Source: CAZVWW01 sp964631265 (GTDB lineage: Bacteria > Thermotogota > Thermotogae > MWEM01). From it: a stretch of 25,660 nt of DNA. The translations under genes were made by a program, and so were the position numbers. A model generated the notes under the pieces. That model ran no database searches and had not been told where the DNA came from. It saw only the letters and a list, made by a program, of their open reading frames with translations. This document shows positions 8,627 to 16,263 of this stretch, piece after piece. Numbering within the stretch: position 1 is the first letter of the stretch; every line of letters begins with the position of its first letter. The stretch is from NCBI GenBank assembly GCA_964631265.1, contig CAZVWW010000020.1, positions 1 to 25,660 on the forward strand. Reading direction: 5' to 3'.

Positions 8627-9139
8627 CTAATAATGGATGATGGACTCTATGTTGTACTTTGAAAGCCTGTCCCGCCCTTTCAGGAAATCAAGTTCTATAA
8701 GAAAAAGCAGCTTTTCAACAATGGCTCCCATTTCCTCCACCATTTCGGCAATGGCCAGTGAGGTTCCACCGGTTGCCAGAAGATCATCGATGATAATCAC
8801 CTTGTCGCCTTTGTCGAGTGCATCTTTATGTATCTCGAGACAGGCTGAACCGTATTCCAGATCATATTTCTTCTGATGCGTTTCAGCCGGTAGTTTTCCT
8901 GCTTTTCTGACCGGTATCAACCCTTTATCCATTCGCGCTGCCAGGGCACTGCCGAAGACAAACCCTCTGGCCTCAGGTCCGACTATATAGTCAAAATCTG
9001 TTCCTTTCAGTATTTTCTCCATCTCTGAAATAGATTCCTTAAAAGCGGAAGGATCCTTCAGCAGGGGTGTAATGTCTTTGAAGACAATCCCCTCTTTGGG
9101 GAAATCTTTTATGTCCCGAATATAATTGCTTAAATCCAT
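8627..9139 (-). CDS. apt: Adenine phosphoribosyltransferase
   Basis: Apt salvages adenine to AMP using PRPP in the cytoplasm. At 170 aa it matches the family closely. It begins with the typical IRDIKDFPKEGIVFKDITP segment, has VGPEARGFVFG at 53-63 for base recognition, and carries the PRPP-binding loop VIIIDDLLATGGTS at 114-127. The ATG at 9139 has AGGGAG upstream. It is the first gene behind the best promoter-like sequence of the window (TGGTATAAT at 9183..9175) and appears to lead the operon that runs to ybeY. Confidence 0.97.
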   Translation of the reverse strand: MDLSNYIRDIKDFPKEGIVFKDITPLLKDPSAFKESISEMEKILKGTDFDYIVGPEARGFVFGSALAARMDKGLIPVRKAGKLPAETHQKKYDLEYGSACLEIHKDALDKGDKVIIIDDLLATGGTSLAIAEMVEEMGAIVEKLLFLIELDFLKGRDRLSKYNIESIIHY

Positions 9140-9174
9140 GATTATTCCACTCCCTCTGGGTTTATTTGTGTAAA

Positions 9175-9183
9175 ATTATACCA
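9175..9183 (-). promoter_or_regulatory. Extended -10 promoter for the apt-to-ybeY operon
   Basis: The minus strand reads TGGTATAAT here, a perfect TATAAT box with the TGn extension. It lies about 36 nt before the apt start, in the 59-nt gap after the GGDEF gene. The -35 region is weak (TTTAGG at 17-bp spacing, 3 of 6 matches), as is common for extended -10 promoters. Transcription would start a few bases downstream in ACAAATA. Confidence 0.6.
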
Positions 9184-9198
9184 TAAGCCCTAAAATGC

Positions 9199-10950
9199 CT
9201 AAACCATCGTGACCTTGTCTTTTCCGGTTTTCTTGGAGATGTAAAGGGCACTGTCTGCTGCTGAAACAAGTGATGAATGGTGGGTACCGTCTTCCGGACA
9301 GGTGGAAACCCCTCCGCTTATCGAGACGCTGATCCCCTCAATCGGGGTCTTTCTGATCTTTTTAATAATCTCATTGGCAATCTCAACAGCCCTGAATTTG
9401 GACTTTCCCGGCAGCAGAAGGGCAAACTCTTCTCCGCCGTATCTGGCCGCCAAAGCATTCTCAGGTATTGAGTGTTTGATAATCTTTGCCACTGTTATCA
9501 ACACGTTGTCACCGGTGATATGACCGTACTGATCGTTCAACTGTTTGAAATCATCAATATCAAAGAGTACAAGGCTTAATGGGTCCTCATAAGTGCTCTT
9601 TTTAATCATTTGTTCGATTATTTCGTAGAAATGGGTATGATTGGCAAGGCCGGTCATCATGTCCATTTTTGTTTTGTCCATGGCTTCTTTATATTTGACA
9701 GAGGTTTCAAGCATCCTTCCGATTTGTTCGGCGAAGATCCTTGCGATTTCGGCCTCTTCTTCCGTAGGTCGCATGTTATTGTTGGGATTATCCAGTGAGA
9801 TATAACCGATAAGCTGGTTTTCAGAGTTGAGAAAGGGGACAAGGAAGAGATCGTTATCATGCCATTTGTCTTTTTCCTCCGATTTATCAGTGATAAGAGC
9901 CTTTTCAGGTTCCAGTTCGTTGTAAAGGCCGCTTTCGCTTGGTATGAAATAAGTACCGGCAAATTCAAATCTTCTGTCAAATAATTTGTCAATCTCGATT
10001 ATCGAAAGCTCCTGTTCCCTGTATTCACGAAACTGTGTATCGGAAATGCCAAAGGAATCGATTCTTTTAATTTTACGCTCTTTTCTGTTGATCACTGATA
10101 TGAGCGCTTCTTGATAACCCAGGACTTCTGCCAGGAGCCTCGTGGCCTTATTCATGATGAGATTGAAATCTTCAGTGGATCTCACCAGTTTTAATGCGGA
10201 AAGCGTTCCCTTTAAGGCCTTCTTAAAGTACATCAGTCTTTTACGCTCTTCCTTTTCCTCTGTTGTTTTGTTGATCGCCCATGTGAGTAAAAGGAGCATG
10301 ATGGAAACAAATGGAAAGATGTGATACAGTTTGACAATCCCGGAATAGCCGGCAATGTTAAGCTCATAGATAGCTTTTGAAATCGGCAGAAGCGCCACGG
10401 GTGGTATTAGTTCGACTAAGAAAATGATGGTGTTCCGCTTTAAATCGATATGAAATTTTCCGGTCATGAGTGGAAAATAATAAACCATGATCAAATGATT
10501 GATGACGATTGCCAATAGAAAGTACAAGAAAAGCCTGATCGAAAAAGACATAGGGGTATAGACGAAGAAAGCGGGAATGGTGTACATTAAGAAATAGACA
10601 GAGGCCCGCCTTAAAATCCTTATTATCATGGGTGTCTGACTTTTGTATGATTGTGGATTGTTGATCCTGAAGAGACTGATAACTGTTATGACAACGGCTG
10701 CTGTATAGGGGCCAATCCAGAGAATGATCAGCATTGCGGGGACAGTGTTGGCGAGAATCAGGTCCCTTTTGACGAACAACCGGGTGTTGTCAACAAGAAA
10801 CACAAAGACAAGCATCATTAAGAAAGCAACCAGAGATTTTTGCGCATAGCTGAATTCTGTCACCATCATTCTTCCCACTTCAAAGTGGAAAAAGATGAAG
10901 ATAGAGACAGCGATTAGGATTATTATTGATATGATTTGCCTTCTTAACAC
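9199..10950 (-). CDS. Membrane GAF-GGDEF protein, probable diguanylate cyclase
   Basis: This is a probable c-di-GMP synthase. Counting from the GTG at 10950 (583 aa), seven or eight hydrophobic segments occupy about residues 5-225, a GAF-like domain covers about 250-420, and the GGDEF domain covers about 425-583. The active-site motif is GGEEF at 505-509, a catalytically competent variant, and the metal-binding DIDDFKQLND is present. The RxxD inhibitory site is missing (R and D are Pro and Ala), so product feedback is probably weak. I chose this GTG because AAAGGA lies 6 nt upstream. A TTG at 10983, which overlaps the exchanger stop, would add 11 residues, but its G-rich stretch is too close. 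It is the last gene of the glgA-to-GGDEF run. The ligand of the GAF domain is unknown. Confidence 0.9.
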   Translation of the reverse strand: MLRRQIISIIILIAVSIFIFFHFEVGRMMVTEFSYAQKSLVAFLMMLVFVFLVDNTRLFVKRDLILANTVPAMLIILWIGPYTAAVVITVISLFRINNPQSYKSQTPMIIRILRRASVYFLMYTIPAFFVYTPMSFSIRLFLYFLLAIVINHLIMVYYFPLMTGKFHIDLKRNTIIFLVELIPPVALLPISKAIYELNIAGYSGIVKLYHIFPFVSIMLLLLTWAINKTTEEKEERKRLMYFKKALKGTLSALKLVRSTEDFNLIMNKATRLLAEVLGYQEALISVINRKERKIKRIDSFGISDTQFREYREQELSIIEIDKLFDRRFEFAGTYFIPSESGLYNELEPEKALITDKSEEKDKWHDNDLFLVPFLNSENQLIGYISLDNPNNNMRPTEEEAEIARIFAEQIGRMLETSVKYKEAMDKTKMDMMTGLANHTHFYEIIEQMIKKSTYEDPLSLVLFDIDDFKQLNDQYGHITGDNVLITVAKIIKHSIPENALAARYGGEEFALLLPGKSKFRAVEIANEIIKKIRKTPIEGISVSISGGVSTCPEDGTHHSSLVSAADSALYISKKTGKDKVTMV

Positions 10951-10979
10951 GTTCTGTCCTTTTTTCAGAATCGTTTGGA

Positions 10980-11951
10980 TCAACCCCTGAAAGAGATATA
11001 AACGATATAGGCGATATAGGTTGAAAAGAATACAATCCCCTCTGTTCTCGTTACTTTACTCTTTTTTAAGGTAAAGACAAATAATCCCACAGCAAGAAGG
11101 GACATGACGAGAATGTCCAGCCAATAATGGGCAACTTCAACGCTGATCGGGCTGACAATGGACGTTGTACCCAGGATCAGACATATATTAAAGATATTTG
11201 AGCCGATAATATTACCCAGGGCGATGTCGGCATTCTTTTTGAACACAGCAGAAAGGGAGGTTACCAATTCCGGAAGCGATGTGCCCAGTGCGATCATCGA
11301 AAGACCGATAAACGCCTCGCTCACTCCTAATGCAAGTGCGATTTCAGAAGCGGAATTCACGGTGAAGTTTGACCCGACGACAACCATGACAAGACCCAGG
11401 ATGAATAAAAACGTATTTTTGATCCTCATTTTTTTCAGTTCATCCGTGTCGGACTCAGTCAGAACCGTCCCGGCTTTCTTTTTCTCGCTTCTGTCTTTCT
11501 TCGCCATTACAAATGCATACTCAAAGAAGATGATCAGGAAGATCAAAAGAATGAAACCATCGTAACGATCAAGGCCATAATGGTTTCCCCTTAATAGCAT
11601 CGCCATGACGGCAAAGCTGAGTAGAATATTGAATGGCAGTTCCTTTCTAACCGTTGATCTTTGAATGCCAAGTGGAACAAGCATTGCGGTAAAGCCGATG
11701 ACTAAACCGATATTTGCAATGTTGCTTCCGATAACATTTGAAATGGCAATGGAACCGGATCCTTTAAGCGTTGCAGAAAGGCTGACAGCGAGTTCAGGGG
11801 CGCTGGTGCCAAAGGCAACAACGGTTAAGCCGATGAAGAGAGGAGAAACGCCGAGGCTTTCAGCAAGATAGCTGGCGCCGTCAACAAGCCAGTCAGCTCC
11901 TTTTATCAAGAGGGTTAATCCGATAACGAGAATGATGATTTGCAATACCAT
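10980..11951 (-). CDS. CaCA-family sodium/calcium antiporter (YrbG-like)
   Basis: This inner-membrane antiporter most likely exchanges Ca2+ for Na+ or H+. The 323-aa protein has about ten membrane segments in two inverted halves. Each half carries an alpha repeat: residues 41-60 with VAFGTSAPELAVSLSA and SNVIGSN at 71-77, and residues 216-235 with IALGTSLPELVTSLSA and GNIIGSN at 246-252. The acidic ion-binding residues of both repeats (Glu53 and the Glu in SLPEL) are present. A charged cytoplasmic loop (about 150-178) separates the halves. It starts 2 nt after the transporter gene, so co-expression is likely. Ion specificity is a family inference. Confidence 0.94.
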   Translation of the reverse strand: MVLQIIILVIGLTLLIKGADWLVDGASYLAESLGVSPLFIGLTVVAFGTSAPELAVSLSATLKGSGSIAISNVIGSNIANIGLVIGFTAMLVPLGIQRSTVRKELPFNILLSFAVMAMLLRGNHYGLDRYDGFILLIFLIIFFEYAFVMAKKDRSEKKKAGTVLTESDTDELKKMRIKNTFLFILGLVMVVVGSNFTVNSASEIALALGVSEAFIGLSMIALGTSLPELVTSLSAVFKKNADIALGNIIGSNIFNICLILGTTSIVSPISVEVAHYWLDILVMSLLAVGLFVFTLKKSKVTRTEGIVFFSTYIAYIVYISFRG

Positions 11952-11953
11952 GC

Positions 11954-13336
11954 TTATGCCATCCCTTTCTGTTTATGAACTGTATCCTGCTCCTTTGCCT
12001 CTCCTTTTGTCACAAAGAATACACAGATAAGAGCTGCTGTAAAGGCAAGAACTGAGAATTTAATCATAGATGGATATGATAACATATCGATGACAGCTCC
12101 TACAAGAGGGGGAGCAACAATCGATGCCATCATTGAGAAGAAATAATAGAGTCCGGTGTGTCCACCGACTTTGTTCTCTTCGACCATATCAACCACCATT
12201 GGCAGGGAATTGATGTTGATGCAGGCCCAGCCGATTCCGCCAATAATCAGCATCGCCATTACCAGCCCGAATTCTCTTGTTCTGGGGATGAGGTGAATGA
12301 TATCCAATGTGTTGATATAGTTCCGGGCGTTTGTTATGTTAATCATACTGATAACAAAAATGGCGATAATCAGGATTAACAGACCGGAGATGATTGTCTT
12401 TTTCCGTCCGGCCTTACTACCGATAAACCCCGCCGGAATGGCAAAGATCATAAACGTTAATGAGAAGAGTCCCAAAGCGATTGATGCATTTCCCGGGGTC
12501 ACTTCAAGATATTGGGTTCCATAGATTGTAAAAAAGGTTTCCAGGGTACCGAATCCGGAAAACCAGAAAAAGATCGCCAGAAGGATAAAGAGTTCACTTT
12601 TGTTCTCACCTGTAAAGATATCCCTTAATGCCTTGAAGAGTGAAGTGAAGGCATCTGAAAAACCGACCTTTTCGCGTTTTTTGACCTTGCGGGAAGGCTC
12701 TGGAATATCCTCATAGAGCGTTCTGTCGGGTTTGAGCCGGGGCTCTTTTATAAAGAACAGAACAAGGGAGGAACTGATGATAAGTGCTCCGGCTGCTGCT
12801 ATGAAAGGGATGGAGGGTTGAATATCAAAGAGGATTCCCCCAACGAAAAAGGCCAGCAGGCTTCCGAAGCCACCCATGAAGTTAATGACACCGTTTGCCT
12901 TACTTCTGTGTAGGGAGGGAACGATATCCGGCATAAGAGCAATGACCGGTGATCTGAAGATCGCCATTGCGATGTTCATCACAATAATAACAGCAAGCAT
13001 CCAGAAGAGGCCGATGTCTCTTACGAATGGGATCAACAGGAAGAAAAGGGCTCCGACGGGAGCTCCGATCAGAATGAAGGGTTTTCGCTTTCCGATCTTT
13101 GTCACGGTGTTATCGCTTAAGAATCCGATGTAGGGCTGAAGAATAACGGCAAGAATATTATCAAAGGTCATGATGAAACCAATTAAAACTGAGCTGATGG
13201 CAAAGCCTTTTAAAAATATTGGTACAAATGCATTGTACATGGCCCAAATGAGACTGACTCCCATAAAACCAAAACCAAGGAGAAAGGTCTTGGGATAACT
13301 GAAACTTCTTACTCTGTCAGAAGCGTTGTCATTCAT
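11954..13336 (-). CDS. MFS transporter, SLC45/GPH-like, probable sugar uptake
   Basis: This is a 460-aa major facilitator with about 12 membrane segments. The N-terminal half has the sequence QPYIGFLSDNTVTKIGKRKP (about 67-86), the loop typical of SLC45-like and glycoside-pentoside-hexuronide-type transporters that move disaccharides and other sugars with a cation. A long basic loop around residues 200-235 joins the two halves, and a second GRKK loop lies in the C-terminal half. The ATG at 13336 comes 4 nt after the TPR gene and has AAGGA upstream. With glgA and the GalT-family gene in the same run, sugar uptake is the sensible guess. The substrate cannot be read from the sequence. Confidence 0.86.
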   Translation of the reverse strand: MNDNASDRVRSFSYPKTFLLGFGFMGVSLIWAMYNAFVPIFLKGFAISSVLIGFIMTFDNILAVILQPYIGFLSDNTVTKIGKRKPFILIGAPVGALFFLLIPFVRDIGLFWMLAVIIVMNIAMAIFRSPVIALMPDIVPSLHRSKANGVINFMGGFGSLLAFFVGGILFDIQPSIPFIAAAGALIISSSLVLFFIKEPRLKPDRTLYEDIPEPSRKVKKREKVGFSDAFTSLFKALRDIFTGENKSELFILLAIFFWFSGFGTLETFFTIYGTQYLEVTPGNASIALGLFSLTFMIFAIPAGFIGSKAGRKKTIISGLLILIIAIFVISMINITNARNYINTLDIIHLIPRTREFGLVMAMLIIGGIGWACININSLPMVVDMVEENKVGGHTGLYYFFSMMASIVAPPLVGAVIDMLSYPSMIKFSVLAFTAALICVFFVTKGEAKEQDTVHKQKGMA

Positions 13337-13340
13337 AAGA

Positions 13341-14972
13341 TCAATCCTTTTTCAGAATTTGGAGCAGTAATTCCTCCAATGGTTTAGCATTATCATATAC
13401 GGAGGCAATTTCACCGATCTCAGCTTCATCGGGTTGAATCCATAACAGATTAAGGATCAGCATCATCAGATTCTTATGATCCCCGATATCCAAAGGTTCT
13501 TCGAGGAGATCGTCATAGTCCTTGAATGAATCGCGATCGAGTCTTGCAAGTCTTTCTGTCAGTTGCCAGTCAATGTCCACCAGTGTCTCTACAAGCTCCT
13601 CTTTCTCTGTCTCCAACAGCATGAAAGGGGTGTCCCAGCCGGAAACAACCACCAGAAACCTTGAAAAGGCCAACCATTTTTGTGAGCCCGCTATCTGACA
13701 GGAGAAAAGCGTCAATGCTCTCATCAACATCAGAGGATAGTCGCGATAAACCTTTAACAGATCGTTTATCAGTGGCAGGAGAATGAGATCAAAACTGTGG
13801 TTTAGTTCAAGATTATTCTGATGTGAGGGAGAGGACAGACGGGCTTTCAGCTCCGGTTCTATTTCCCCGTAGACTTCAAGTACCCAGTCCGAGAACTTCT
13901 CAATCGAAAATGCTGTCTTCTGTATCGTCATATCCTTCTCGATCAATCCCTTCAGATAATCAGCTGATTCAATCAGATCGTCTTCAAGTTCGTCAAGTTC
14001 TTTTAAAGCCATATCATACTCTCCGTTTAACGCCAGAGCCCAGGAGAGATTCCATTTTAATATATTGGATGATTCAATCTCCATCCCCGTTTTGAAGGTG
14101 GAGATGGCTTTTTGGTATAGCCCCGTGTTTTTATAGATGATTCCCAGCTCGTTGTATGGAGCAGCCTTGTCAGGAGATATCTCTATTGCCTTTTTTAAAT
14201 GGGCTGCAGCTTTGTCAAGTCTGGAAAGACGCGTATAGGTGAAGGCGATGTTGTAGTTCAGTTCGTAATCATCCGGGAACCGTTTGAGCCCTCTCTCGAA
14301 ATAGCTTCCGGCCTTATCAAATTTCTGTTCGCGGTTGTATATAACACCCAATCTGACGTAGGGTGGCAGAAAGTCTTTGGTAATTGAGAGGACTTTTTCA
14401 TAAAAAGAAATTGCGGAAGCAAAATCTGAAACCCGGAAGAATATATCCCCACAGGCCACATAGGCAGGGATAAACTTCTTGTCCCTTTCAAGTGTCATGG
14501 TGTAGGCATCCAGCGCACTGTCAATATCATCTTTCTCTTCAAGAAGTCTCCCGAGTTCAAACGGGGCGATGGGAGAGGCGGGATTCATCGATAAGGCAAG
14601 CCTTATCTCAGCTTCAGCCTCACCCATTTCCCCTTTCTTCTTCAGCAGAAGACCTTTGTAGAGATGAAGGATATAATCATCCCGGCCATAGCGGGAAGCT
14701 TCTTCTAACAATTCAGCGGCCTGCTCAACATTGTCGTTCAGTAATTCAAGTTTGAATTTTTCGAGGACAAAATATCTGAGATAGGAACGATAGAAGCTAT
14801 CCTTCTCCGTTCTGTATTGAGCTCTCAACCCCCGGAGTATGATCTCGAGAGGGATTGTATTCTCTTCTTTTATAATTGGCAGATCCTCTGCCAATACCGG
14901 CAGTTTCAACGGTAGATTTTTCTGCTTGGCCATCTCGGGTTCGAGCGGCAGATATACGATTGCATAACTCAA
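13341..14972 (-). CDS. TPR-repeat protein with unassigned N- and C-terminal regions
   Basis: I do not recognise this 543-aa protein beyond its repeats. About seven tetratricopeptide repeats run from residue 83 to about 340 and probably form a protein-binding scaffold. The N-terminus (1-80) and the last 190 residues have no repeat and no motif I know; the C-terminal part is helical and rich in Leu, Asp and Glu. There is no signal peptide or membrane segment, so it is probably cytoplasmic. The start is a TTG at 14972 with GGTGAT upstream; an ATG 13 codons later has no Shine-Dalgarno site. It sits between the RemA-like gene (25 nt) and the transporter gene (4 nt), so it may act with them, but no function can be claimed. 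Confidence 0.82.
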   Translation of the reverse strand: MSYAIVYLPLEPEMAKQKNLPLKLPVLAEDLPIIKEENTIPLEIILRGLRAQYRTEKDSFYRSYLRYFVLEKFKLELLNDNVEQAAELLEEASRYGRDDYILHLYKGLLLKKKGEMGEAEAEIRLALSMNPASPIAPFELGRLLEEKDDIDSALDAYTMTLERDKKFIPAYVACGDIFFRVSDFASAISFYEKVLSITKDFLPPYVRLGVIYNREQKFDKAGSYFERGLKRFPDDYELNYNIAFTYTRLSRLDKAAAHLKKAIEISPDKAAPYNELGIIYKNTGLYQKAISTFKTGMEIESSNILKWNLSWALALNGEYDMALKELDELEDDLIESADYLKGLIEKDMTIQKTAFSIEKFSDWVLEVYGEIEPELKARLSSPSHQNNLELNHSFDLILLPLINDLLKVYRDYPLMLMRALTLFSCQIAGSQKWLAFSRFLVVVSGWDTPFMLLETEKEELVETLVDIDWQLTERLARLDRDSFKDYDDLLEEPLDIGDHKNLMMLILNLLWIQPDEAEIGEIASVYDNAKPLEELLLQILKKD

Positions 14973-14997
14973 TAGTTATCACCCGGGGTTATAATTT

Positions 14998-15255
14998 TCA
15001 GGGCAGGATGGTGTCTTGCTGATATTTTTCCATGAATTTCTCGATGTTCAATGTGGTCATCACAACGTGACCGCTGTCCATCATAATGAACGATTGCGTC
15101 TCATAACCGAACGTAAAGTTCAGTATCATCTGTTCTTTTCCCGCAACGGTTTTAAACTTTCTGATGACAGTATTACTGGGTGAAAAGATGCCCTGGATTC
15201 TGTTTTTAACGATATAGGTCTTAAAACCTAAATCGATCAGTTCTCCACCCTTCAC
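14998..15255 (-). CDS. RemA/DUF370-family small protein, divergent
   Basis: This 85-aa protein starts at a GTG that overlaps the galT stop by 4 nt (GTGA), which indicates translational coupling. It aligns by eye over nearly its full length with the RemA (DUF370, YlzA) family: ELIDLGFKTYIVKNRIQGIF matches the conserved NIGFGNVVSANRLIAIV region, and MMDSGHVVMTTL at 58-69 matches ITDSDHVVLSAL. In Bacillus, RemA forms oligomeric rings and activates biofilm matrix genes, with arginines in the NR segment and the GRRTRA loop binding DNA. Here Arg19 is kept, but the loop reads GYETQS at 50-55. It therefore either binds DNA differently or has another job. Its place behind glgA and galT suggests a link to polysaccharide metabolism. 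Confidence 0.75.
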   Translation of the reverse strand: MKGGELIDLGFKTYIVKNRIQGIFSPSNTVIRKFKTVAGKEQMILNFTFGYETQSFIMMDSGHVVMTTLNIEKFMEKYQQDTILP

Positions 15256-16250
15256 AGTTCGACGCTCCTTAGATATTTTGCAGCATCTTCGGGAGGAGTT
15301 GGATTGATATAGAATCCGGAACCCCATTCAAAACCTGCAATCTTTGTTAATCTCGGCACGATTTCAAGATGCCAGTGATAAAAATCCTTTCCATCGCCGG
15401 TTGCCGGTGCGGTATGCAGCATGAAATTGAAAGGGGGGTTTTCGAGAGATTTATATATCCTTAAAAGAGAACGTTTAAGTATCTCCGCAAATCCCGGAAC
15501 CTCTTTTTCGGAGATTTTTCCAAAATCATGATTGTGCTTTTTCGGCAGTATCCAGGTCTCAAAGGGAAATCTTGCGGCATATGGGCAGATCGCAATAAAA
15601 TTATCGGATTCTTCTATGATCCGTGTGCTTTCCATTCTTTCCTGATAAATAATATCGCAGAACACACATCTCTCCTTGAATTTGTAAAGCATCCTCGAAC
15701 CGTCTAATTCCTCCTGTACCCGCTTGGGAACGATCGGCGTGGCAATGATCTGAGAATGAGCATGGTGAAGCGAAGCGCCCGCATCTCTCTTATGATTTTT
15801 AAATATCAGGACATAACGAATATTCTCACTCTTTGCAATGGCATTGTATCGTGTCTTATATGCCCAGACAACTTCTTCAACCTGTTCCTGTTCGAGTGTT
15901 GCGATTGATGCGTTATGATCCGGTGTTTCGATGACAATCTCATGGTGACCGAAACCGGTTACGGCATCGTACATGCCATGACCGTATCTTTCCAGCTTCA
16001 GATCGTCGTTTAAAGCGGGAAATTTATTTGGGACAACTCTTATCCACCACCCCGGGCTGTTTGGCTGTGAATCTTTCGATCTAAACGCCAAAATCTCCGG
16101 GGGGGTAGTGTATTCGTTTCCGTAATCAAAAGGGCAGAAATTGGATTTCAATTCTTCCGACCTGGTCGAAAAATCCATAGGTCTTTTGGATCTTTCAGTG
16201 GCTATTATCACCCATCTGTTTGTAACCGGGTCTCTTCTTAATTCCGGCAT
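15252..16250 (-). CDS. galT: Galactose-1-phosphate uridylyltransferase family protein
   Basis: GalT exchanges UMP between UDP-glucose and galactose-1-phosphate; close relatives act on ADP-glucose. The 332-aa protein opens with MPELRRDPVTNRWVIIATER, the standard family start. The nucleotidylated His lies in HHAHSQ at 162-167 (His165 is the likely nucleophile, Gln167 the conserved partner). A CVFC pair at 195-198 marks the insertion found in many anaerobe and archaeal forms. The N-terminal zinc pair, usually CPFC, reads CPFD at 39-42. The ATG at 16250 is preceded by AGGAGG 9 nt upstream; the longer open frame runs into glgA and is not real. Since it follows glycogen synthase by 13 nt, ADP-glucose phosphorylase activity is a fair alternative. 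Confidence 0.88.
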   Translation of the reverse strand: MPELRRDPVTNRWVIIATERSKRPMDFSTRSEELKSNFCPFDYGNEYTTPPEILAFRSKDSQPNSPGWWIRVVPNKFPALNDDLKLERYGHGMYDAVTGFGHHEIVIETPDHNASIATLEQEQVEEVVWAYKTRYNAIAKSENIRYVLIFKNHKRDAGASLHHAHSQIIATPIVPKRVQEELDGSRMLYKFKERCVFCDIIYQERMESTRIIEESDNFIAICPYAARFPFETWILPKKHNHDFGKISEKEVPGFAEILKRSLLRIYKSLENPPFNFMLHTAPATGDGKDFYHWHLEIVPRLTKIAGFEWGSGFYINPTPPEDAAKYLRSVEL

Positions 16251-16263
16251 TTTGACTAACCTC

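Noticed and set aside
14797..14982. Small minus-strand frame starting at GTG 14982 before the TPR gene
   Set aside because: It overlaps the TPR coding region out of frame and has no family resemblance. The GGTGAT around that GTG fits better as the Shine-Dalgarno site of the TTG at 14972.
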